The notes below the pieces were generated by a model that saw nothing but the letters and a program-made list of their open reading frames with translations, had not been told where the DNA came from and did no database searches. Positions 1 to 8,988 of a DNA stretch of 64,000 nt are shown here, in pieces. Every line of letters starts with the position of its first letter. Position 1 is the first letter of the stretch. The DNA is taken from positions 94 through 64,093 of the forward strand of contig NZ_LAYJ01000133.1 in the NCBI RefSeq assembly GCF_000981035.1, in the 5' to 3' direction. This DNA comes from Christensenella hongkongensis. Its GTDB lineage: Bacteria > Bacillota > Clostridia > Christensenellales > Christensenellaceae. Position numbers and translations under genes: made by a program.

Positions 1-933
1 GCAATTACAAGATACCTCGGCGTTATCCTTGGTCTTGTTCAGGCGATTGGTATTCTCCTTGGCCTTGGCACACAAGCAGTTGAAGCGAATGCAACTTGGT
101 TTACGTATGTGACAATCATCGCCTGCCTCACAGCGGGTACGGCGCTCATCATGTGGATCGGCGAGCGGATCACAGAGCATGGTATTGGAAACGGTATCTC
201 CCTGCTGATCTTTATCAGCATTATCTCCCGCGTACCGAATATGCTGCAAAATATTGGCGGCGCAGTGGTATCCGGGGAGACGAGCTTCTGGTCGGTGGTG
301 ATCGTTGCGGGCCTTGCGTTTGTCATTATCCTTGGTATCACGTTTGTGGACCTTGGGGAACGCAGGATTCCGGTGCAGTACGCAAAGCGTGTTGTCGGCA
401 GGAAGATGTACGGCGGACAGTCCACCCACATCCCGATGAAGGTCAACCAAAGCGGCGTTATGCCTTTGATTTTCGCGGTAACGATCCTGATGCTTCCGGG
501 CATGATCGGTCAGTTCTGGCCGGAAAGCGGATTCTATCAGTGGTATCAGCTGTACGCAGGACCGGGAACGATCGTTTATGGTGTGATTTACGCACTGCTG
601 ATTCTGTTCTTCTCGTATTTCTATTCACAGATTGCGTTCAATCCTGTGGATGTGAGTAAGAACCTGCAGCAAAACGGCGGATTTATTCCGGGTATCAGGC
701 CGGGCAAGCCCACGTCTGATTACCTGGCAAAGATACTTTCCAGAATTACTCTGTTTGGCGCAATTTTCCTTGCGGTTGTTGCGGCGGTTCCGTCACTGTT
801 TACATTTACGACGGGCGTTACCAGTATCTTCGGTGCAACCAGTTTGCTGATCATGGTAAATGTTGCGCTTGAGACAACCAAACAGCTGGAATCGCAGATG
901 ATGATGAGGCACTACAAAGGCTTCCTGAACTAG
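1..933 (+). CDS. secY: SecY, protein translocase channel subunit (5' end outside window)
   Basis: The reading frame is open from base 1 to the TAG at 931-933 and encodes the last 310 residues of SecY, the ten-helix membrane pore of the Sec translocase; roughly the first 120 residues lie upstream. Visible family hallmarks are the MWIGERITEHGIGNG stretch, the FVDLGERRIPVQYAKR cytosolic loop (residues about 117-132 of the visible part) and the closing MRHYKGFLN tail. Alternating hydrophobic segments fit the C-terminal transmembrane helices. Placement before adk and map is the normal spc-operon order. The tail is intact, so the gene appears functional. Confidence 0.97.
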   Translation, partial: AITRYLGVILGLVQAIGILLGLGTQAVEANATWFTYVTIIACLTAGTALIMWIGERITEHGIGNGISLLIFISIISRVPNMLQNIGGAVVSGETSFWSVVIVAGLAFVIILGITFVDLGERRIPVQYAKRVVGRKMYGGQSTHIPMKVNQSGVMPLIFAVTILMLPGMIGQFWPESGFYQWYQLYAGPGTIVYGVIYALLILFFSYFYSQIAFNPVDVSKNLQQNGGFIPGIRPGKPTSDYLAKILSRITLFGAIFLAVVAAVPSLFTFTTGVTSIFGATSLLIMVNVALETTKQLESQMMMRHYKGFLN

Positions 934-943
934 GGAGCAGCGT

Positions 944-1137
944 CCGAACCTTGGGTTCGGCTAATGTTGCCCCGGCAAGGGATGTCCGTGATGCCTGACG
1001 CTCTGAATGCGGAGCATTCAGCAAGCGGAAGGTATGCAGAGCGCGCGAGCCGCAGGCGAAGCGGAAGCGGGAACATCCTACTGCCTGCATCTCATTTGCT
1101 CTATGCAAATACGACATAATGCTCTCAAAAGAGCAGA
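944..1137 (+). other. Structured intergenic segment between secY and adk (candidate RNA element)
   Basis: This roughly 210-bp gap is unusually long for secY-adk. It holds CCGAACC(944-950)/GGTTCGG(954-960), CTGAATGC(1003-1010)/GCATTCAG(1014-1021), an enclosing GGATGT(980-985)/ACATCC(1073-1078), and a competing CGCTCTG(999-1005)/CAGAGCG(1037-1043) pair that excludes the second hairpin. A GCTCT-caaa-AGAGC hairpin lies just before the adk ribosome binding site. No T-tract follows, so these are not simple terminators. The function is unknown. Confidence 0.45.
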
Positions 1138-1149
1138 GAGGGAATTACC

Positions 1150-1773
1150 ATGAACGTGATTTTCTTGGGCCCTCCCGGATCGGGAAAAGGCACAATGGCT
1201 GAAATAGTCGGCAAAGAAATGAAGCTCGCCCACATCTCCACCGGCGATATGCTGCGTGCTGAGATGAAAGCGGGAAGCGAGCTTGGAACGCTGGCAAAGT
1301 CCTATATCGATAAAGGCGCTCTGGTGCCGGATCAGGTGATCATTGATATGATGGGCCAGCGTATGAAGCAGGATGATGCAAAGGAAGGCGTGCTGCTGGA
1401 CGGATTTCCAAGAACGGTCGCTCAGGCGGAAGCGCTTGACCAAATCGCTTCGATTGATGCGGTTGTAAACCTTGAGGTTGACGTTCAGGTAATCGTAAAC
1501 CGTGTGCTTGCACGAAGGGTATGCCCGGACTGCGGCGCGGTATACAGCACAAAAAGCCACGCATCTGAAAAGTGCGATAAATGCAATGGCACGCTCATAA
1601 CGCGTGCAGACGATAACGAAGAGACGGTTCGTGAGCGTTTCAGAGTTTATGAGGAGCAGACAGCGCCGCTCATTGATTTTTACGCAAAACGCGGAAAAGT
1701 CAGCAACGTAGACGGGACAATGCCCATCGACGAAGAAGCGGCTTATATCTGTGAGATACTGAAAAAAATATGA
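1150..1773 (+). CDS. adk: Adenylate kinase with zinc-type LID domain
   Basis: Interconverts ATP + AMP and 2 ADP in the cytosol. The Walker A loop GPPGSGKGT lies at residues 7-15, followed by the AMP-site HISTGDMLR stretch and DGFPRTVAQAE. The LID carries CPDC and CDKC pairs, a four-cysteine zinc knuckle. The spacer between the pairs is 13 residues, shorter than the 16 familiar from Bacillus enzymes. At 207 residues it is slightly short for the long-LID type, which this explains. An AGAGGGAATT ribosome site precedes the ATG. The stop overlaps the map start by 4 bases, so translation is coupled. Confidence 0.97.
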   Translation: MNVIFLGPPGSGKGTMAEIVGKEMKLAHISTGDMLRAEMKAGSELGTLAKSYIDKGALVPDQVIIDMMGQRMKQDDAKEGVLLDGFPRTVAQAEALDQIASIDAVVNLEVDVQVIVNRVLARRVCPDCGAVYSTKSHASEKCDKCNGTLITRADDNEETVRERFRVYEEQTAPLIDFYAKRGKVSNVDGTMPIDEEAAYICEILKKI

Positions 1774-2519
1774 TCAATATCAAATCGCCGCAGGAGATCG
1801 CGCTGATGCGCGAGTCCGGGCGGCTGTTATACAACTGTATGCAGGAACTGCTTGCGCAGGTTCGCCCGGGCGTATCGACCGGACAGCTTGACAGGATCGT
1901 AGCGCAGTATCTGGAGGATGCGGGAGCAATTCCCTCCTTCAAAGGATACCAGGGCTTCCCGGGGAACATCTGTACCTCGGTCAACGATGGCGTGGTGCAC
2001 GGCATCCCGTCGGACAAGGAGATTCTGAAGGACGGCGATATCCTCAGTGTCGATATGGGCGCAATACTCTCCGGCTGGCAGTCGGATATGGCGCGCACCG
2101 TGGCGGTGGGAGATATTACGCCGACCGAGCAAAAGCTGATCGACGTAACGCGCGAAAGCTTCTTTGCAGGAGCAAAGCAGGCGCGCGAAGGAAACCGCCT
2201 CAAAGACATCAGCAGGGCGGTTGAAGAAGTAATTCTTGCAAACGATATGGGAATTGTAAGGGAGCTTGTGGGCCATGGGATCGGGCGTGAAATGCACGAA
2301 TCGCCGGAAATCCCGAATTATACGTTCCGCGGGCCGAATCCACGGCTTGAGGTGGGCATGGTGCTCGCCATAGAGCCAATGGTGACTTTGGGATCGGACC
2401 GGATCAAGTGGACGGATGACGGATGGCTGGTGAAGACCGCGGACGGCAGTATGGCCGCCCACTATGAAAACACCGTAGCGATCACAGAAAACGGGCCTGA
2501 AATCCTTACAGCGCCGTAA
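1770..2519 (+). CDS. map: Methionine aminopeptidase, type I
   Basis: Removes the N-terminal methionine from nascent proteins in the cytosol. The 249-residue protein has the pita-bread fold signatures: VHGIPSD, two metal aspartates in the DMGAILSGWQSDMART segment, the metal histidine in GHGIGREMHE, and metal glutamates in LAIEPM and near YENTVAITENG. There is no N-terminal zinc-finger extension, so it is type Ia. Its ATG overlaps the adk stop (ATGA). It is the usual partner of adk in the spc operon. Confidence 0.97.
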   Translation: MINIKSPQEIALMRESGRLLYNCMQELLAQVRPGVSTGQLDRIVAQYLEDAGAIPSFKGYQGFPGNICTSVNDGVVHGIPSDKEILKDGDILSVDMGAILSGWQSDMARTVAVGDITPTEQKLIDVTRESFFAGAKQAREGNRLKDISRAVEEVILANDMGIVRELVGHGIGREMHESPEIPNYTFRGPNPRLEVGMVLAIEPMVTLGSDRIKWTDDGWLVKTADGSMAAHYENTVAITENGPEILTAP

Positions 2520-2541
2520 ATAAGAAAAGCGTGGGATATAT

Positions 2542-2832
2542 ATGTCAAATAACAACCCCGTGGAAATAGGCAGAGTCGTGCTCAGCAGATCAGGCAGGGA
2601 CAAAGGACGTGCGTTCCTGATCGTGGGAGTGATAGACAGCCCGTATGTGCTCATTGCCGACGGCGGCCTGAGACGGCTTGCAAAGCCAAAGAAAAAGAAG
2701 CTTAAGCACCTGGATTTACAGCCAATGGTTCTTGAAAACATTCAGGAAAAGCTCACACAAGGGAAAAAGGTGTTCGACGCGGAGCTGAGAAGCGCGCTTA
2801 AGAACGCAATGGAATCACAGAAGGAGGAGTGA
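2542..2832 (+). CDS. KOW-domain RNA-binding protein, L14e/L6e/L27e-like
   Basis: A 96-residue basic protein with a KOW-type beta-barrel start ([22 protein letters not shown]) and a lysine-rich KPKKKKLKH patch near residues 49-57. This is the small archaeal/eukaryal-L14e-like family found between map and infA in many Clostridia. It is thought to be ribosome-associated, but its role is not established. The gene starts 22 bases after map, and its stop lies inside the leader of infA, so the three genes are co-translated. Confidence 0.85.
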   Translation: MSNNNPVEIGRVVLSRSGRDKGRAFLIVGVIDSPYVLIADGGLRRLAKPKKKKLKHLDLQPMVLENIQEKLTQGKKVFDAELRSALKNAMESQKEE

Positions 2833-2834
2833 AT

Positions 2835-3056
2835 TTGTCTAAAAGCGACGTAATCGAAGTGGAAGGAACCGTAACAGATACCTATCCAAACGCTTCATTT
2901 GAAGTAGAGCTTGAAAACGGACACAAAGTACTGGCGCATATCTCCGGGAAACTGCGTATGCACTATATCCGCATATTGCCCGGCGACAAAGTGACAGTGG
3001 AACTCTCACCCTACGACCTCACAAGAGGCAGGATCACATGGCGTGGAAAGGCGTAA
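2835..3056 (+). CDS. infA: Translation initiation factor IF-1 (TTG start)
   Basis: IF-1 is a 73-residue OB-fold protein that blocks the ribosomal A site during initiation. I chose the TTG at 2835 because it gives the canonical [11 protein letters not shown] opening and sits 7 bases after an AAGGAGG at 2821-2827. An in-frame GTG at 2829 would place the start almost on the ribosome site. The conserved [23 protein letters not shown] core and the YDLTRGRI(T/V)WR ending are present. It is the normal spc-operon neighbour of rpmJ. Confidence 0.96.
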   Translation: MSKSDVIEVEGTVTDTYPNASFEVELENGHKVLAHISGKLRMHYIRILPGDKVTVELSPYDLTRGRITWRGKA

Positions 3057-3109
3057 GCCAAAAGGCCGTGTGCGTTATATAATTGCAAGAAAAAGAGGAG
3101 GCTTTTAAG

Positions 3110-3223
3110 ATGAAAGTAAGACCATCGGTAAAACCCATTTGCGAAAAATGCAAAATCATCAAGAGAAAAGGGAAAGTAATGGTAATCTGCCCGAACGTAA
3201 AGCATAAGCAGAAACAGGGCTAA
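3110..3223 (+). CDS. rpmJ: Large ribosomal subunit protein bL36, zinc-binding form
   Basis: A 37-residue gene, easily missed for its length. It starts with [14 protein letters not shown] and ends VKHKQKQG. The zinc ligands Cys11, Cys14, Cys27 and His32 are all present, so this is the C+ form rather than the zinc-independent paralogue. An AGAGGAGG ribosome site lies just upstream. Position after infA is standard. Confidence 0.96.
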   Translation: MKVRPSVKPICEKCKIIKRKGKVMVICPNVKHKQKQG

Positions 3224-3403
3224 GGAAAATAACGTTTATACGAGCGGCTGATTTGCAACGCGAAAAGTGTGTGCGAATATTACGTATAAGCTTTATATAA
3301 CACAGATAATGTGGTATAATTAACCAGTTATCATCATTTTTGGAAAAACAAAAAAGTAGCAGCGGCGAACCCGCTTATAATTCACGGAGGTGTTTAAAAA
3401 AGT
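3224..3403 (+). promoter_or_regulatory. rpmJ-rpsM gap with a candidate internal promoter
   Basis: A 180-bp AT-rich gap in an otherwise tight operon. TATAAT at 3315-3320 with TTTATA at 3292-3297 (17-bp spacer) is a plausible sigma-A promoter that would start near 3327. The resulting 75-base leader can form a small AGCGG-cgaac-CCGCT hairpin before the GGAGGTG ribosome site. This would let the alpha genes (rpsM onward) be transcribed independently of secY-adk. Support is by motif only. Confidence 0.5.
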
Positions 3404-3772
3404 ATGGCACGTATTGCTGGCGTAGACTTGCCCAGAGACAAACGCGTAGAGATTGGCCTCACATACATTTATGGGATCGGCCTGAGAACCTCTCAGCGGA
3501 TTTTATCTGAGACAAATGTAAATCCTGACATCAGAGTGAAAGACCTCGATGAGAACGATCTTTCCAAAATCAGGGAATATATCGACAAAAACATTAAAGT
3601 AGAAGGCGACCTGAGAAGAGAAGTATCTCTTAACATCAAGCGCCTGATGGAAATCGGTTGCTATCGCGGCATCCGTCATAGAAAAGGCCTGCCTGTTCGC
3701 GGTCAGAGCACGAAGCAGAATGCTCGTACCCGCAAGGGACCGAAGAGAACAGTTGCCGGTAAGAAAAAGTAA
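3404..3772 (+). CDS. rpsM: Small ribosomal subunit protein uS13
   Basis: A 122-residue head protein of the 30S subunit that contacts the P-site tRNA and forms bridges to the 50S. It shows the [26 protein letters not shown] opening, the helix-hairpin-helix region, the [17 protein letters not shown] segment and a basic [15 protein letters not shown] tail. CGGAGGTG precedes the ATG. It is first gene of the alpha operon, with rpsK 14 bases downstream. Confidence 0.98.
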   Translation: MARIAGVDLPRDKRVEIGLTYIYGIGLRTSQRILSETNVNPDIRVKDLDENDLSKIREYIDKNIKVEGDLRREVSLNIKRLMEIGCYRGIRHRKGLPVRGQSTKQNARTRKGPKRTVAGKKK

Positions 3773-3786
3773 GGAGGAATTCGTAA

Positions 3787-4182
3787 ATGGCTGCACCTAA
3801 GAAAAAAGTGTCCAGAAGACGCAGAGAAAAGAAGAACATTGAAAAAGGCCAGGCGCATATTCGTTCTTCCTTTAACAATACGATTGTTACAATGACAGAT
3901 ATGCAGGGAAATGCTCTTTCGCAGGCGAGCTCCGGGGCAATGGGCTTCCGTGGTTCCAAAAAGAGCACACCTTTTGCTGCACAGGTTGCTTCCGAAACGG
4001 CTGCAAGGGCCGCAATGGAACATGGTCTTAAGTTTGTAGAAGTTTTTGTAAAAGGCCCGGGCAGCGGCAGGGAAGCCGCGATCCGCGCACTGCAGACAGC
4101 AGGACTTGAAGTAACGCTGATCAAAGACGTGACGCCCATTCCGCACAACGGATGCCGTCCGCCAAAACGCAGAAGGGTATAA
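3787..4182 (+). CDS. rpsK: Small ribosomal subunit protein uS11
   Basis: A 131-residue platform protein of the 30S subunit. The [16 protein letters not shown] motif, the [14 protein letters not shown] region, the [16 protein letters not shown] motif and the closing [12 protein letters not shown] are all typical. The N-terminus is lysine/arginine rich. An AAGGAGGAATTC site precedes the start. The gene lies between rpsM and rpsD as expected. Confidence 0.98.
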   Translation: MAAPKKKVSRRRREKKNIEKGQAHIRSSFNNTIVTMTDMQGNALSQASSGAMGFRGSKKSTPFAAQVASETAARAAMEHGLKFVEVFVKGPGSGREAAIRALQTAGLEVTLIKDVTPIPHNGCRPPKRRRV

Positions 4183-4196
4183 GGAGGTAACGAATT

Positions 4197-4823
4197 ATGG
4201 CTAGATATACAGGACCGGTTTGCCGCCTATGCCGCAGGGAAGGAGCAAAGCTCTTCCTGAAGGGAGATAAATGCTACTCCCAGAAGTGCGCTTACACACT
4301 GCGCCCCAACGCTCCGGGACAGCATGGAGCAGGAAGACATGGAAAGATGTCTGAATATGGTACGCAGCTTCGTGAAAAACAGAAGGTAAAACGCGCATAC
4401 GGTATTTTGGAAAGCCAGTTTAGAAAATATTTTGATATTGCTGCAAAAATGAAGGGTAAAGCGGGCGAGAACCTGCTGCAATTACTGGAACGCCGTCTTG
4501 ATAACGTGTGCTTCCGCCTTGGCATCGGTGACAGCCGTGCACAGGCGCGCCAGCTCGTTATGCACGGTCATATCCTGGTAAATGGGCACAAGGTTGATAT
4601 TCCGTCCTACTTGGTGGAAGCCGGAGATGTGATTACAGTAGCTCAGAAATCCGCTTCGCAGGAGTACTTCAAAACGCTCAAGGAAGAGGGCGGTAAAGGT
4701 CTTCCGAAATGGTTGGAATTTGACGTCGCTACGCTTACCGGCAAGGTAGTTGCCCTGCCTGAAAGAGACGACATCGACCTCACGATCGAGGAGCATCTCA
4801 TCGTCGAGTTGTATTCCAAATAA
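4197..4823 (+). CDS. rpsD: Small ribosomal subunit protein uS4, zinc-type
   Basis: Primary 16S rRNA binder that nucleates 30S assembly; in several bacteria it also represses its own operon. The 208-residue protein has an N-terminal zinc site (CRLCRREG with CYSQKC, four cysteines), then the S4 RNA-binding domain around [31 protein letters not shown]. In Clostridia the zinc and non-zinc versions can coexist as paralogues; this is the zinc version. It starts 14 bases after rpsK with an AAGGAGG site. Confidence 0.97.
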   Translation: MARYTGPVCRLCRREGAKLFLKGDKCYSQKCAYTLRPNAPGQHGAGRHGKMSEYGTQLREKQKVKRAYGILESQFRKYFDIAAKMKGKAGENLLQLLERRLDNVCFRLGIGDSRAQARQLVMHGHILVNGHKVDIPSYLVEAGDVITVAQKSASQEYFKTLKEEGGKGLPKWLEFDVATLTGKVVALPERDDIDLTIEEHLIVELYSK

Positions 4824-4935
4824 TGAGATCCCGGTATACACCTTGTGTATCCCAGACTGCTTATTACGCAGTATCAGGTTACCTGCACGCGTTATGGGCG
4901 CGTGCGCGTAGCTCATTCTTAAGGGAGGTTACAAT
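4824..4935 (+). other. Structured rpsD-rpoA spacer
   Basis: The 112-bp gap holds a perfect GCACGCG(4885-4891)/CGCGTGC(4899-4905) hairpin with a 7-base loop and a less perfect stem around GGTATACAC...GTGTATCC (about 4833-4852). No T-tract follows either one, so a terminator is unlikely. It may be a protein-binding leader or a processing site upstream of rpoA. Confidence 0.35.
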
Positions 4936-5880
4936 ATGCTTGAGATAGAAAGACCAAACATAGAATGCGTCAGCATGAGTGAAGACAAGAAGTATGCCAA
5001 GTTTGTCATGGAGCCGCTCGAAAGAGGCTTTGGAACGACGCTCGGTAATTCTTTGAGACGTATCCTTATGTCTAGTCTGCCCGGCGTTGCAGTAACAAGC
5101 GTAAAGATAGACGGCGTATTGCACGAATTCTCCACCATTGAGGGCGTACATGAAGATGTAACGAATATCGTGCTGAATTTAAAGGGCCTGTGTGCGAAAA
5201 TGTATACGGACGAGCCCAAGAAGCTGATTATCAATGCAAAAGGCCCCAAGGATGTCACTGCCGCAGATATCGAAACGGATTCCGAAGTGGAAATTATCAA
5301 TCCAGACCTCCACATCGCGACGATCGATAAGTCGGCAAATCTCTATATGGAGATTATGCTGGAAAAAGGCAGAGGCTATGTCCTTGCGGATAAGAATAAA
5401 GACGCGAATACGCCGATCGGCGAGGTTCCGATGGATTCGCTGTTCACTCCTGTAACAAAGGTAAATTTTGCAGTAGAGAATACGCGTGTCGGACAGATCA
5501 CCGATTTTGACAAATTGACACTTGAAGTCTGGACAAACGGCAGCATCAATGCCGATGAAGCAACTTCTTTGGCTGCGAAAATCATGAGCGAATATTTATC
5601 GCAGTTCATCAACCTGACAGATCACGTAAGCGACGTGGAAATCATGGTGGAAAAAGAAGAAGACAAAAAAGAAAAAATACTGGAAATCACGATCGAGGAA
5701 CTGGATCTTTCGGTACGCTCCTACAACTGCTTGAAGCGTGCGGGGATCAACACAGTGGAAGAGCTTATTATGCGCGACGAAGAGGAAATGATGAAAGTGC
5801 GTAACTTGGGCAAAAAATCACTGGAAGAAGTTCAGCAGAAGCTGGAGGCCCTGGGGCTTTCGCTGCGCAAGGAAGACTGA
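4936..5880 (+). CDS. rpoA: DNA-directed RNA polymerase alpha subunit
   Basis: A 314-residue subunit that dimerises to scaffold RNA polymerase and contacts promoter UP elements and activators. The N-terminal domain carries [28 protein letters not shown] and the GRGYV region. An acidic/lysine linker near residues 237-248 leads to the C-terminal domain with [19 protein letters not shown] and [11 protein letters not shown], the DNA-binding helix-hairpin-helix. AGGGAGG precedes the ATG. Standard alpha-operon position. Confidence 0.98.
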   Translation: MLEIERPNIECVSMSEDKKYAKFVMEPLERGFGTTLGNSLRRILMSSLPGVAVTSVKIDGVLHEFSTIEGVHEDVTNIVLNLKGLCAKMYTDEPKKLIINAKGPKDVTAADIETDSEVEIINPDLHIATIDKSANLYMEIMLEKGRGYVLADKNKDANTPIGEVPMDSLFTPVTKVNFAVENTRVGQITDFDKLTLEVWTNGSINADEATSLAAKIMSEYLSQFINLTDHVSDVEIMVEKEEDKKEKILEITIEELDLSVRSYNCLKRAGINTVEELIMRDEEEMMKVRNLGKKSLEEVQQKLEALGLSLRKED

Positions 5881-5917
5881 TTTTCTGTAACAAAATGTAC
5901 GGAGGTATAAAAACGCT

Positions 5918-6406
5918 ATGAGAAAATTAGGCAGACCTTCCGACCAGAGAAAAGCGATGCTTCGCGGCCTTGTGACTTCGCTGCTTTGGAACGGCAAGAT
6001 AGAAACGACAATGATGCGTGCGAAAGAAACGCAGAGAATTGCGGAAAAGCTGATTACAAAAGCAATCAGGCAATATGACAATACGGTAGAGGTAGAAAAG
6101 ACGATCGACGGCACGAAAACAAAGGTTGTCAACGACTCGCCGGAAAAGCTGGCTGTACGCCGTGCGATTATTTCATATTTGTATAACGTTCCTGAGAAAA
6201 AGCAGGAAAAGGAAAGCAAATACGATTACAGGAAACGTACAGGCGACGTAAATATGCCGGTTGTGGAGAAATTGTTCCGCGATATCGCTCCCAAGTACGC
6301 ACAGCGTGCAAAGGACAAAGGACAGGGCGGCGGTTATTCACGCATCATCAAAAAGGGACCGAGACGCGGAGACGCGGCGGAGGTTGTCATTTTGGAGTTG
6401 GTGTAA
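5918..6406 (+). CDS. rplQ: Large ribosomal subunit protein bL17, extended form
   Basis: Binds 23S rRNA near the tunnel exit. The opening [18 protein letters not shown] and the [10 protein letters not shown] segment are typical. At 162 residues it is about 35-40 longer than the E. coli and B. subtilis proteins. The extra length comes from charged segments around residues 55-70 and 85-110, as in other Clostridia, and the C-terminus still ends [12 protein letters not shown]. It closes the alpha operon; a hairpin follows. Confidence 0.96.
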   Translation: MRKLGRPSDQRKAMLRGLVTSLLWNGKIETTMMRAKETQRIAEKLITKAIRQYDNTVEVEKTIDGTKTKVVNDSPEKLAVRRAIISYLYNVPEKKQEKESKYDYRKRTGDVNMPVVEKLFRDIAPKYAQRAKDKGQGGGYSRIIKKGPRRGDAAEVVILELV

Positions 6407-6436
6407 CGCACACCGCAAAGTAAGAATTTGGGAGGG

Positions 6437-6470
6437 GGAACTTAAAGAGGTGTCTTAAGTTCCTTCTTTT
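6437..6470 (+). terminator. Terminator-like hairpin after rplQ
   Basis: Perfect 9-bp inverted repeat GGAACTTAA (6437-6445) / TTAAGTTCC (6455-6463) with a 9-base loop, followed by TTCTTTT. The stem is AT-rich and the T-run is interrupted, so partial termination before ecfA1 is more likely than a full stop. Confidence 0.5.
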
Positions 6471-6501
6471 GGTTTCCCGGGAGTACAAAAGGATTGGTAG
6501 T

Positions 6502-7341
6502 ATGTCGAACATCATCGATGCGAAAAACTTAAAATATTCCTACCCCGTTATGGAAGGCGAAAAGCCAAAAGATGCGCTCAGGGGCGTTTCGGTCACTGTG
6601 GAAAAGGGCCAGTTTGTGGCGGTGCTTGGGCATAACGGAAGCGGGAAATCAACGTTTGCAAAACATATCAATGTGCTTTTGAAGGCGCAGGAAGGCACGC
6701 TTTTTGTAGTGGGGCTCGACGCGTCCGATGAGAAAAATGTGTGGGACATCCGCAGGAATGCGGGTATGGTGTTCCAGAATCCGGATAACCAGATTGTTTC
6801 CACCATTGTGGAGGAGGACGTCGCATTTGGCCCGGAGAACCTCGGCGTGCCGCAGGAAGAAATTCAGGAACGCGTACAGGAGGCGCTCGGGGCGGTTGGC
6901 ATGACAGGCTTTGAAAAACGTGCGCCACATATGCTTTCCGGCGGACAGAAGCAGCGGGTTGCGATTGCAGGCGTACTTGCAATGCACCCGGACATCGTTG
7001 TGTTTGACGAACCTACGGCGATGCTCGATCCACAGGGACGCAAAGAAGTCATGGATACGATCAAGTATCTCAACAAAGAAGAGGGAAAGACGATCATCCT
7101 GATCACACATTATATGGAAGAGGCCTCGGAAGCAGACAAGGTATTTGTAATGACCGACGGCATTATTACTGACGAGGGTATACCGCGCGAGGTGTTTTCA
7201 CACCAGGAAAAACTCGATGAGGCGGGCCTTATGCCGCCGCTGGCAACACAGGTGTATCAGGATCTGAAAAAGAATGGGATTGACCTTGGCGTATGCCCGG
7301 TCACGCTGCATGAATTGGTGGATGAATTATGCCGCTTGTAA
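6502..7341 (+). CDS. ecfA1: ECF transporter ATPase EcfA1
   Basis: One of two ATPases that power energy-coupling-factor vitamin/metal uptake. The 279-residue form shows Walker A GHNGSGKST, the Q-loop FQNPDNQIV, signature LSGGQKQRVAIAG, Walker B DIVVFDEPTAMLD and the H-loop histidine in LITHYMEEA. I chose the ATG at 6502 (MSNIIDAKNLKYSYP). The upstream in-frame TTG at 6469 lies on the rplQ hairpin. The 3' end overlaps ecfA2 by 13 bases. No substrate-binding S component is in the window, so this is a shared (group II) module. Confidence 0.94.
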   Translation: MSNIIDAKNLKYSYPVMEGEKPKDALRGVSVTVEKGQFVAVLGHNGSGKSTFAKHINVLLKAQEGTLFVVGLDASDEKNVWDIRRNAGMVFQNPDNQIVSTIVEEDVAFGPENLGVPQEEIQERVQEALGAVGMTGFEKRAPHMLSGGQKQRVAIAGVLAMHPDIVVFDEPTAMLDPQGRKEVMDTIKYLNKEEGKTIILITHYMEEASEADKVFVMTDGIITDEGIPREVFSHQEKLDEAGLMPPLATQVYQDLKKNGIDLGVCPVTLHELVDELCRL

Positions 7342-8189
7342 TCAAAGATTTAAACTATTATTATATGACAGGAACGCCCTTTGAGGTTCATGCGCTGAAG
7401 GGTATCAACCTGCGTGTGGAAGATGGGGAGTTTGTGGGGATAATCGGACACACAGGCTGCGGAAAGTCCACGCTTACCCAGCAGATCGCCGGGCTGTTGA
7501 AACCGACGAGCGGGACAGTCGAGATCAATGGTGAGGATATCAACGCCTCCGGCTATGACCGCAAAAAGCTGCGCCGGACGGTAGGAGTGGTATTCCAGTA
7601 TCCGGAATACCAGCTTTTCGAAGAAAACGTCGGCAAAGACGTTGCGTTTGGGCCGACAAAGGTAGGCATGAGCGAGGATGAAGTAAACCAGTCGGTAGAC
7701 GATGCGTTGCGCCTTGTTGGCTTTGAGCCGGAGCAAATCAAAGAGTCGTCTCCCTTCGATCTCTCCGGGGGACAAAAGCGCAAGGTTGCAATCGCTGGCG
7801 TATTGGCCATGAAACCGGGCATACTGATCCTCGATGAGCCGATTGCAGGGCTTGATCCTGTGGGGCGTGAGCAGTTTATGGAGCTGATCAAAAGGCTCAA
7901 CAACGAGGGAACCACGATTCTGATGATATCGCATAATATGGACGGACTGTGCGATTACGCTTCGCGTATCATCGCTATGGAGCATGGCGAGATTTATGCG
8001 GACGGCACGCCAAAGGAGGTCTTCTCAGACCTTGATAGGCTCCGTGAAATAGGGTTGGGGGCAAGCGAGGCGCGTACGGCGGCGTACCTGCTAAAACAGC
8101 GCGGATGGAATGCGCCGGATGACATTATCAAAAAAGACGAATTGGTTTCGTATATCATGAACCATTATAAAGAGGGCGGCAAATGCTGA
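7329..8189 (+). CDS. ecfA2: ECF transporter ATPase EcfA2
   Basis: Partner ATPase of EcfA1, 286 residues. Walker A GHTGCGKST, Q-loop FQYPEYQLFEE, signature LSGGQKRKVAIAG, Walker B ILILDEPIAGLDP and the switch histidine in MISHNMD are all present. FQYPEYQLF is a mark of the A2 type. Its start lies within the end of ecfA1 and its stop within the start of ecfT, so the three genes are translationally coupled. Confidence 0.94.
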   Translation: MPLVIKDLNYYYMTGTPFEVHALKGINLRVEDGEFVGIIGHTGCGKSTLTQQIAGLLKPTSGTVEINGEDINASGYDRKKLRRTVGVVFQYPEYQLFEENVGKDVAFGPTKVGMSEDEVNQSVDDALRLVGFEPEQIKESSPFDLSGGQKRKVAIAGVLAMKPGILILDEPIAGLDPVGREQFMELIKRLNNEGTTILMISHNMDGLCDYASRIIAMEHGEIYADGTPKEVFSDLDRLREIGLGASEARTAAYLLKQRGWNAPDDIIKKDELVSYIMNHYKEGGKC

Positions 8190-8977
8190 AAAACATTACA
8201 TTGGGCCAGTACTTTCCGGGCGATACGGTCGTCCACAGACTGGACCCGCGCACAAAAATTTTAATTGCCATTCTATTCCTGGTAGCCGTATTTGTGGTAC
8301 GTACCTACTATGGATTCCTGGCGCTGGCGATCCTGTTTGGAATCATCATTGCACTTTCCAGGGTTGGCGTCCGAACGATCCTGCGAAGCATCAAACCGCT
8401 ATTATTTATTATTATATTTACGTTTTTACTCAATATTTTCTTTTACACAGGCGAAACAATTCTTTGGGAATGGGGAATCCTGCATATTTCCGTGCAGGGG
8501 ATCGAGAAAGCCATCTTTATTGCAATCAGGCTGCTGCTGCTTATTATCGCAACCAGCCTTTTAACGCTTACAACGTCGCCAATGCAGCTGACAGACGGGA
8601 TGGAGAGCCTGCTGAAGCCACTGAAAAAGATTAAATTCCCAGTCCATGAAATGGCGATGATGATGAGCATCGCCATGCGCTTTATCCCTACGCTCGTAGA
8701 GGAAACAGACCGTATTATGAAAGCGCAGACAGCGCGTGGAGCTGAGTTTGACAGCGGTAATCTCCTGAAAAAAGCCAAAAACATGATCCCGCTTCTTGTG
8801 CCGCTTTTTGTGGGAGCATTCAAGCGTGCGGATGAGCTTGCGCTTGCCATGGAAAGCCGTTGTTACCGCGGCGATATTGGCAGGACAAAAATGAAAACCC
8901 TCAGGCTTGGACGTATCGACCTGTGGTCGCTCGTTATCTGCACGGCGTCGTGCGTATTGATGATGGTTTTTTTATAG
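8183..8977 (+). CDS. ecfT: ECF transporter transmembrane subunit EcfT
   Basis: A 264-residue membrane scaffold that links the EcfA dimer to interchangeable S components. Hydrophobic segments occur near residues 28-70, 75-100, 110-130 and at the C-terminus. Coupling helices with the short arginine motifs that dock to the ATPases are seen at AQTARGAEF and MESRCYRGD. The opening FPGDTVVHRLDPRTKI is characteristic. The gene overlaps ecfA2 by 7 bases and is followed by truA, the usual Firmicutes order. Confidence 0.93.
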   Translation: MLKNITLGQYFPGDTVVHRLDPRTKILIAILFLVAVFVVRTYYGFLALAILFGIIIALSRVGVRTILRSIKPLLFIIIFTFLLNIFFYTGETILWEWGILHISVQGIEKAIFIAIRLLLLIIATSLLTLTTSPMQLTDGMESLLKPLKKIKFPVHEMAMMMSIAMRFIPTLVEETDRIMKAQTARGAEFDSGNLLKKAKNMIPLLVPLFVGAFKRADELALAMESRCYRGDIGRTKMKTLRLGRIDLWSLVICTASCVLMMVFL

Positions 8978-8988
8978 GAGAGAAAAGC

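Noticed and set aside
851-1117. Minus-strand open frame across the secY-adk gap
   Set aside because: It is low-complexity coding that mirrors the structured repeats and has no ribosome site.
1827-2741. 304-residue open frame on the minus strand
   Set aside because: It is antisense to map and the L14e-like gene and has no family features.
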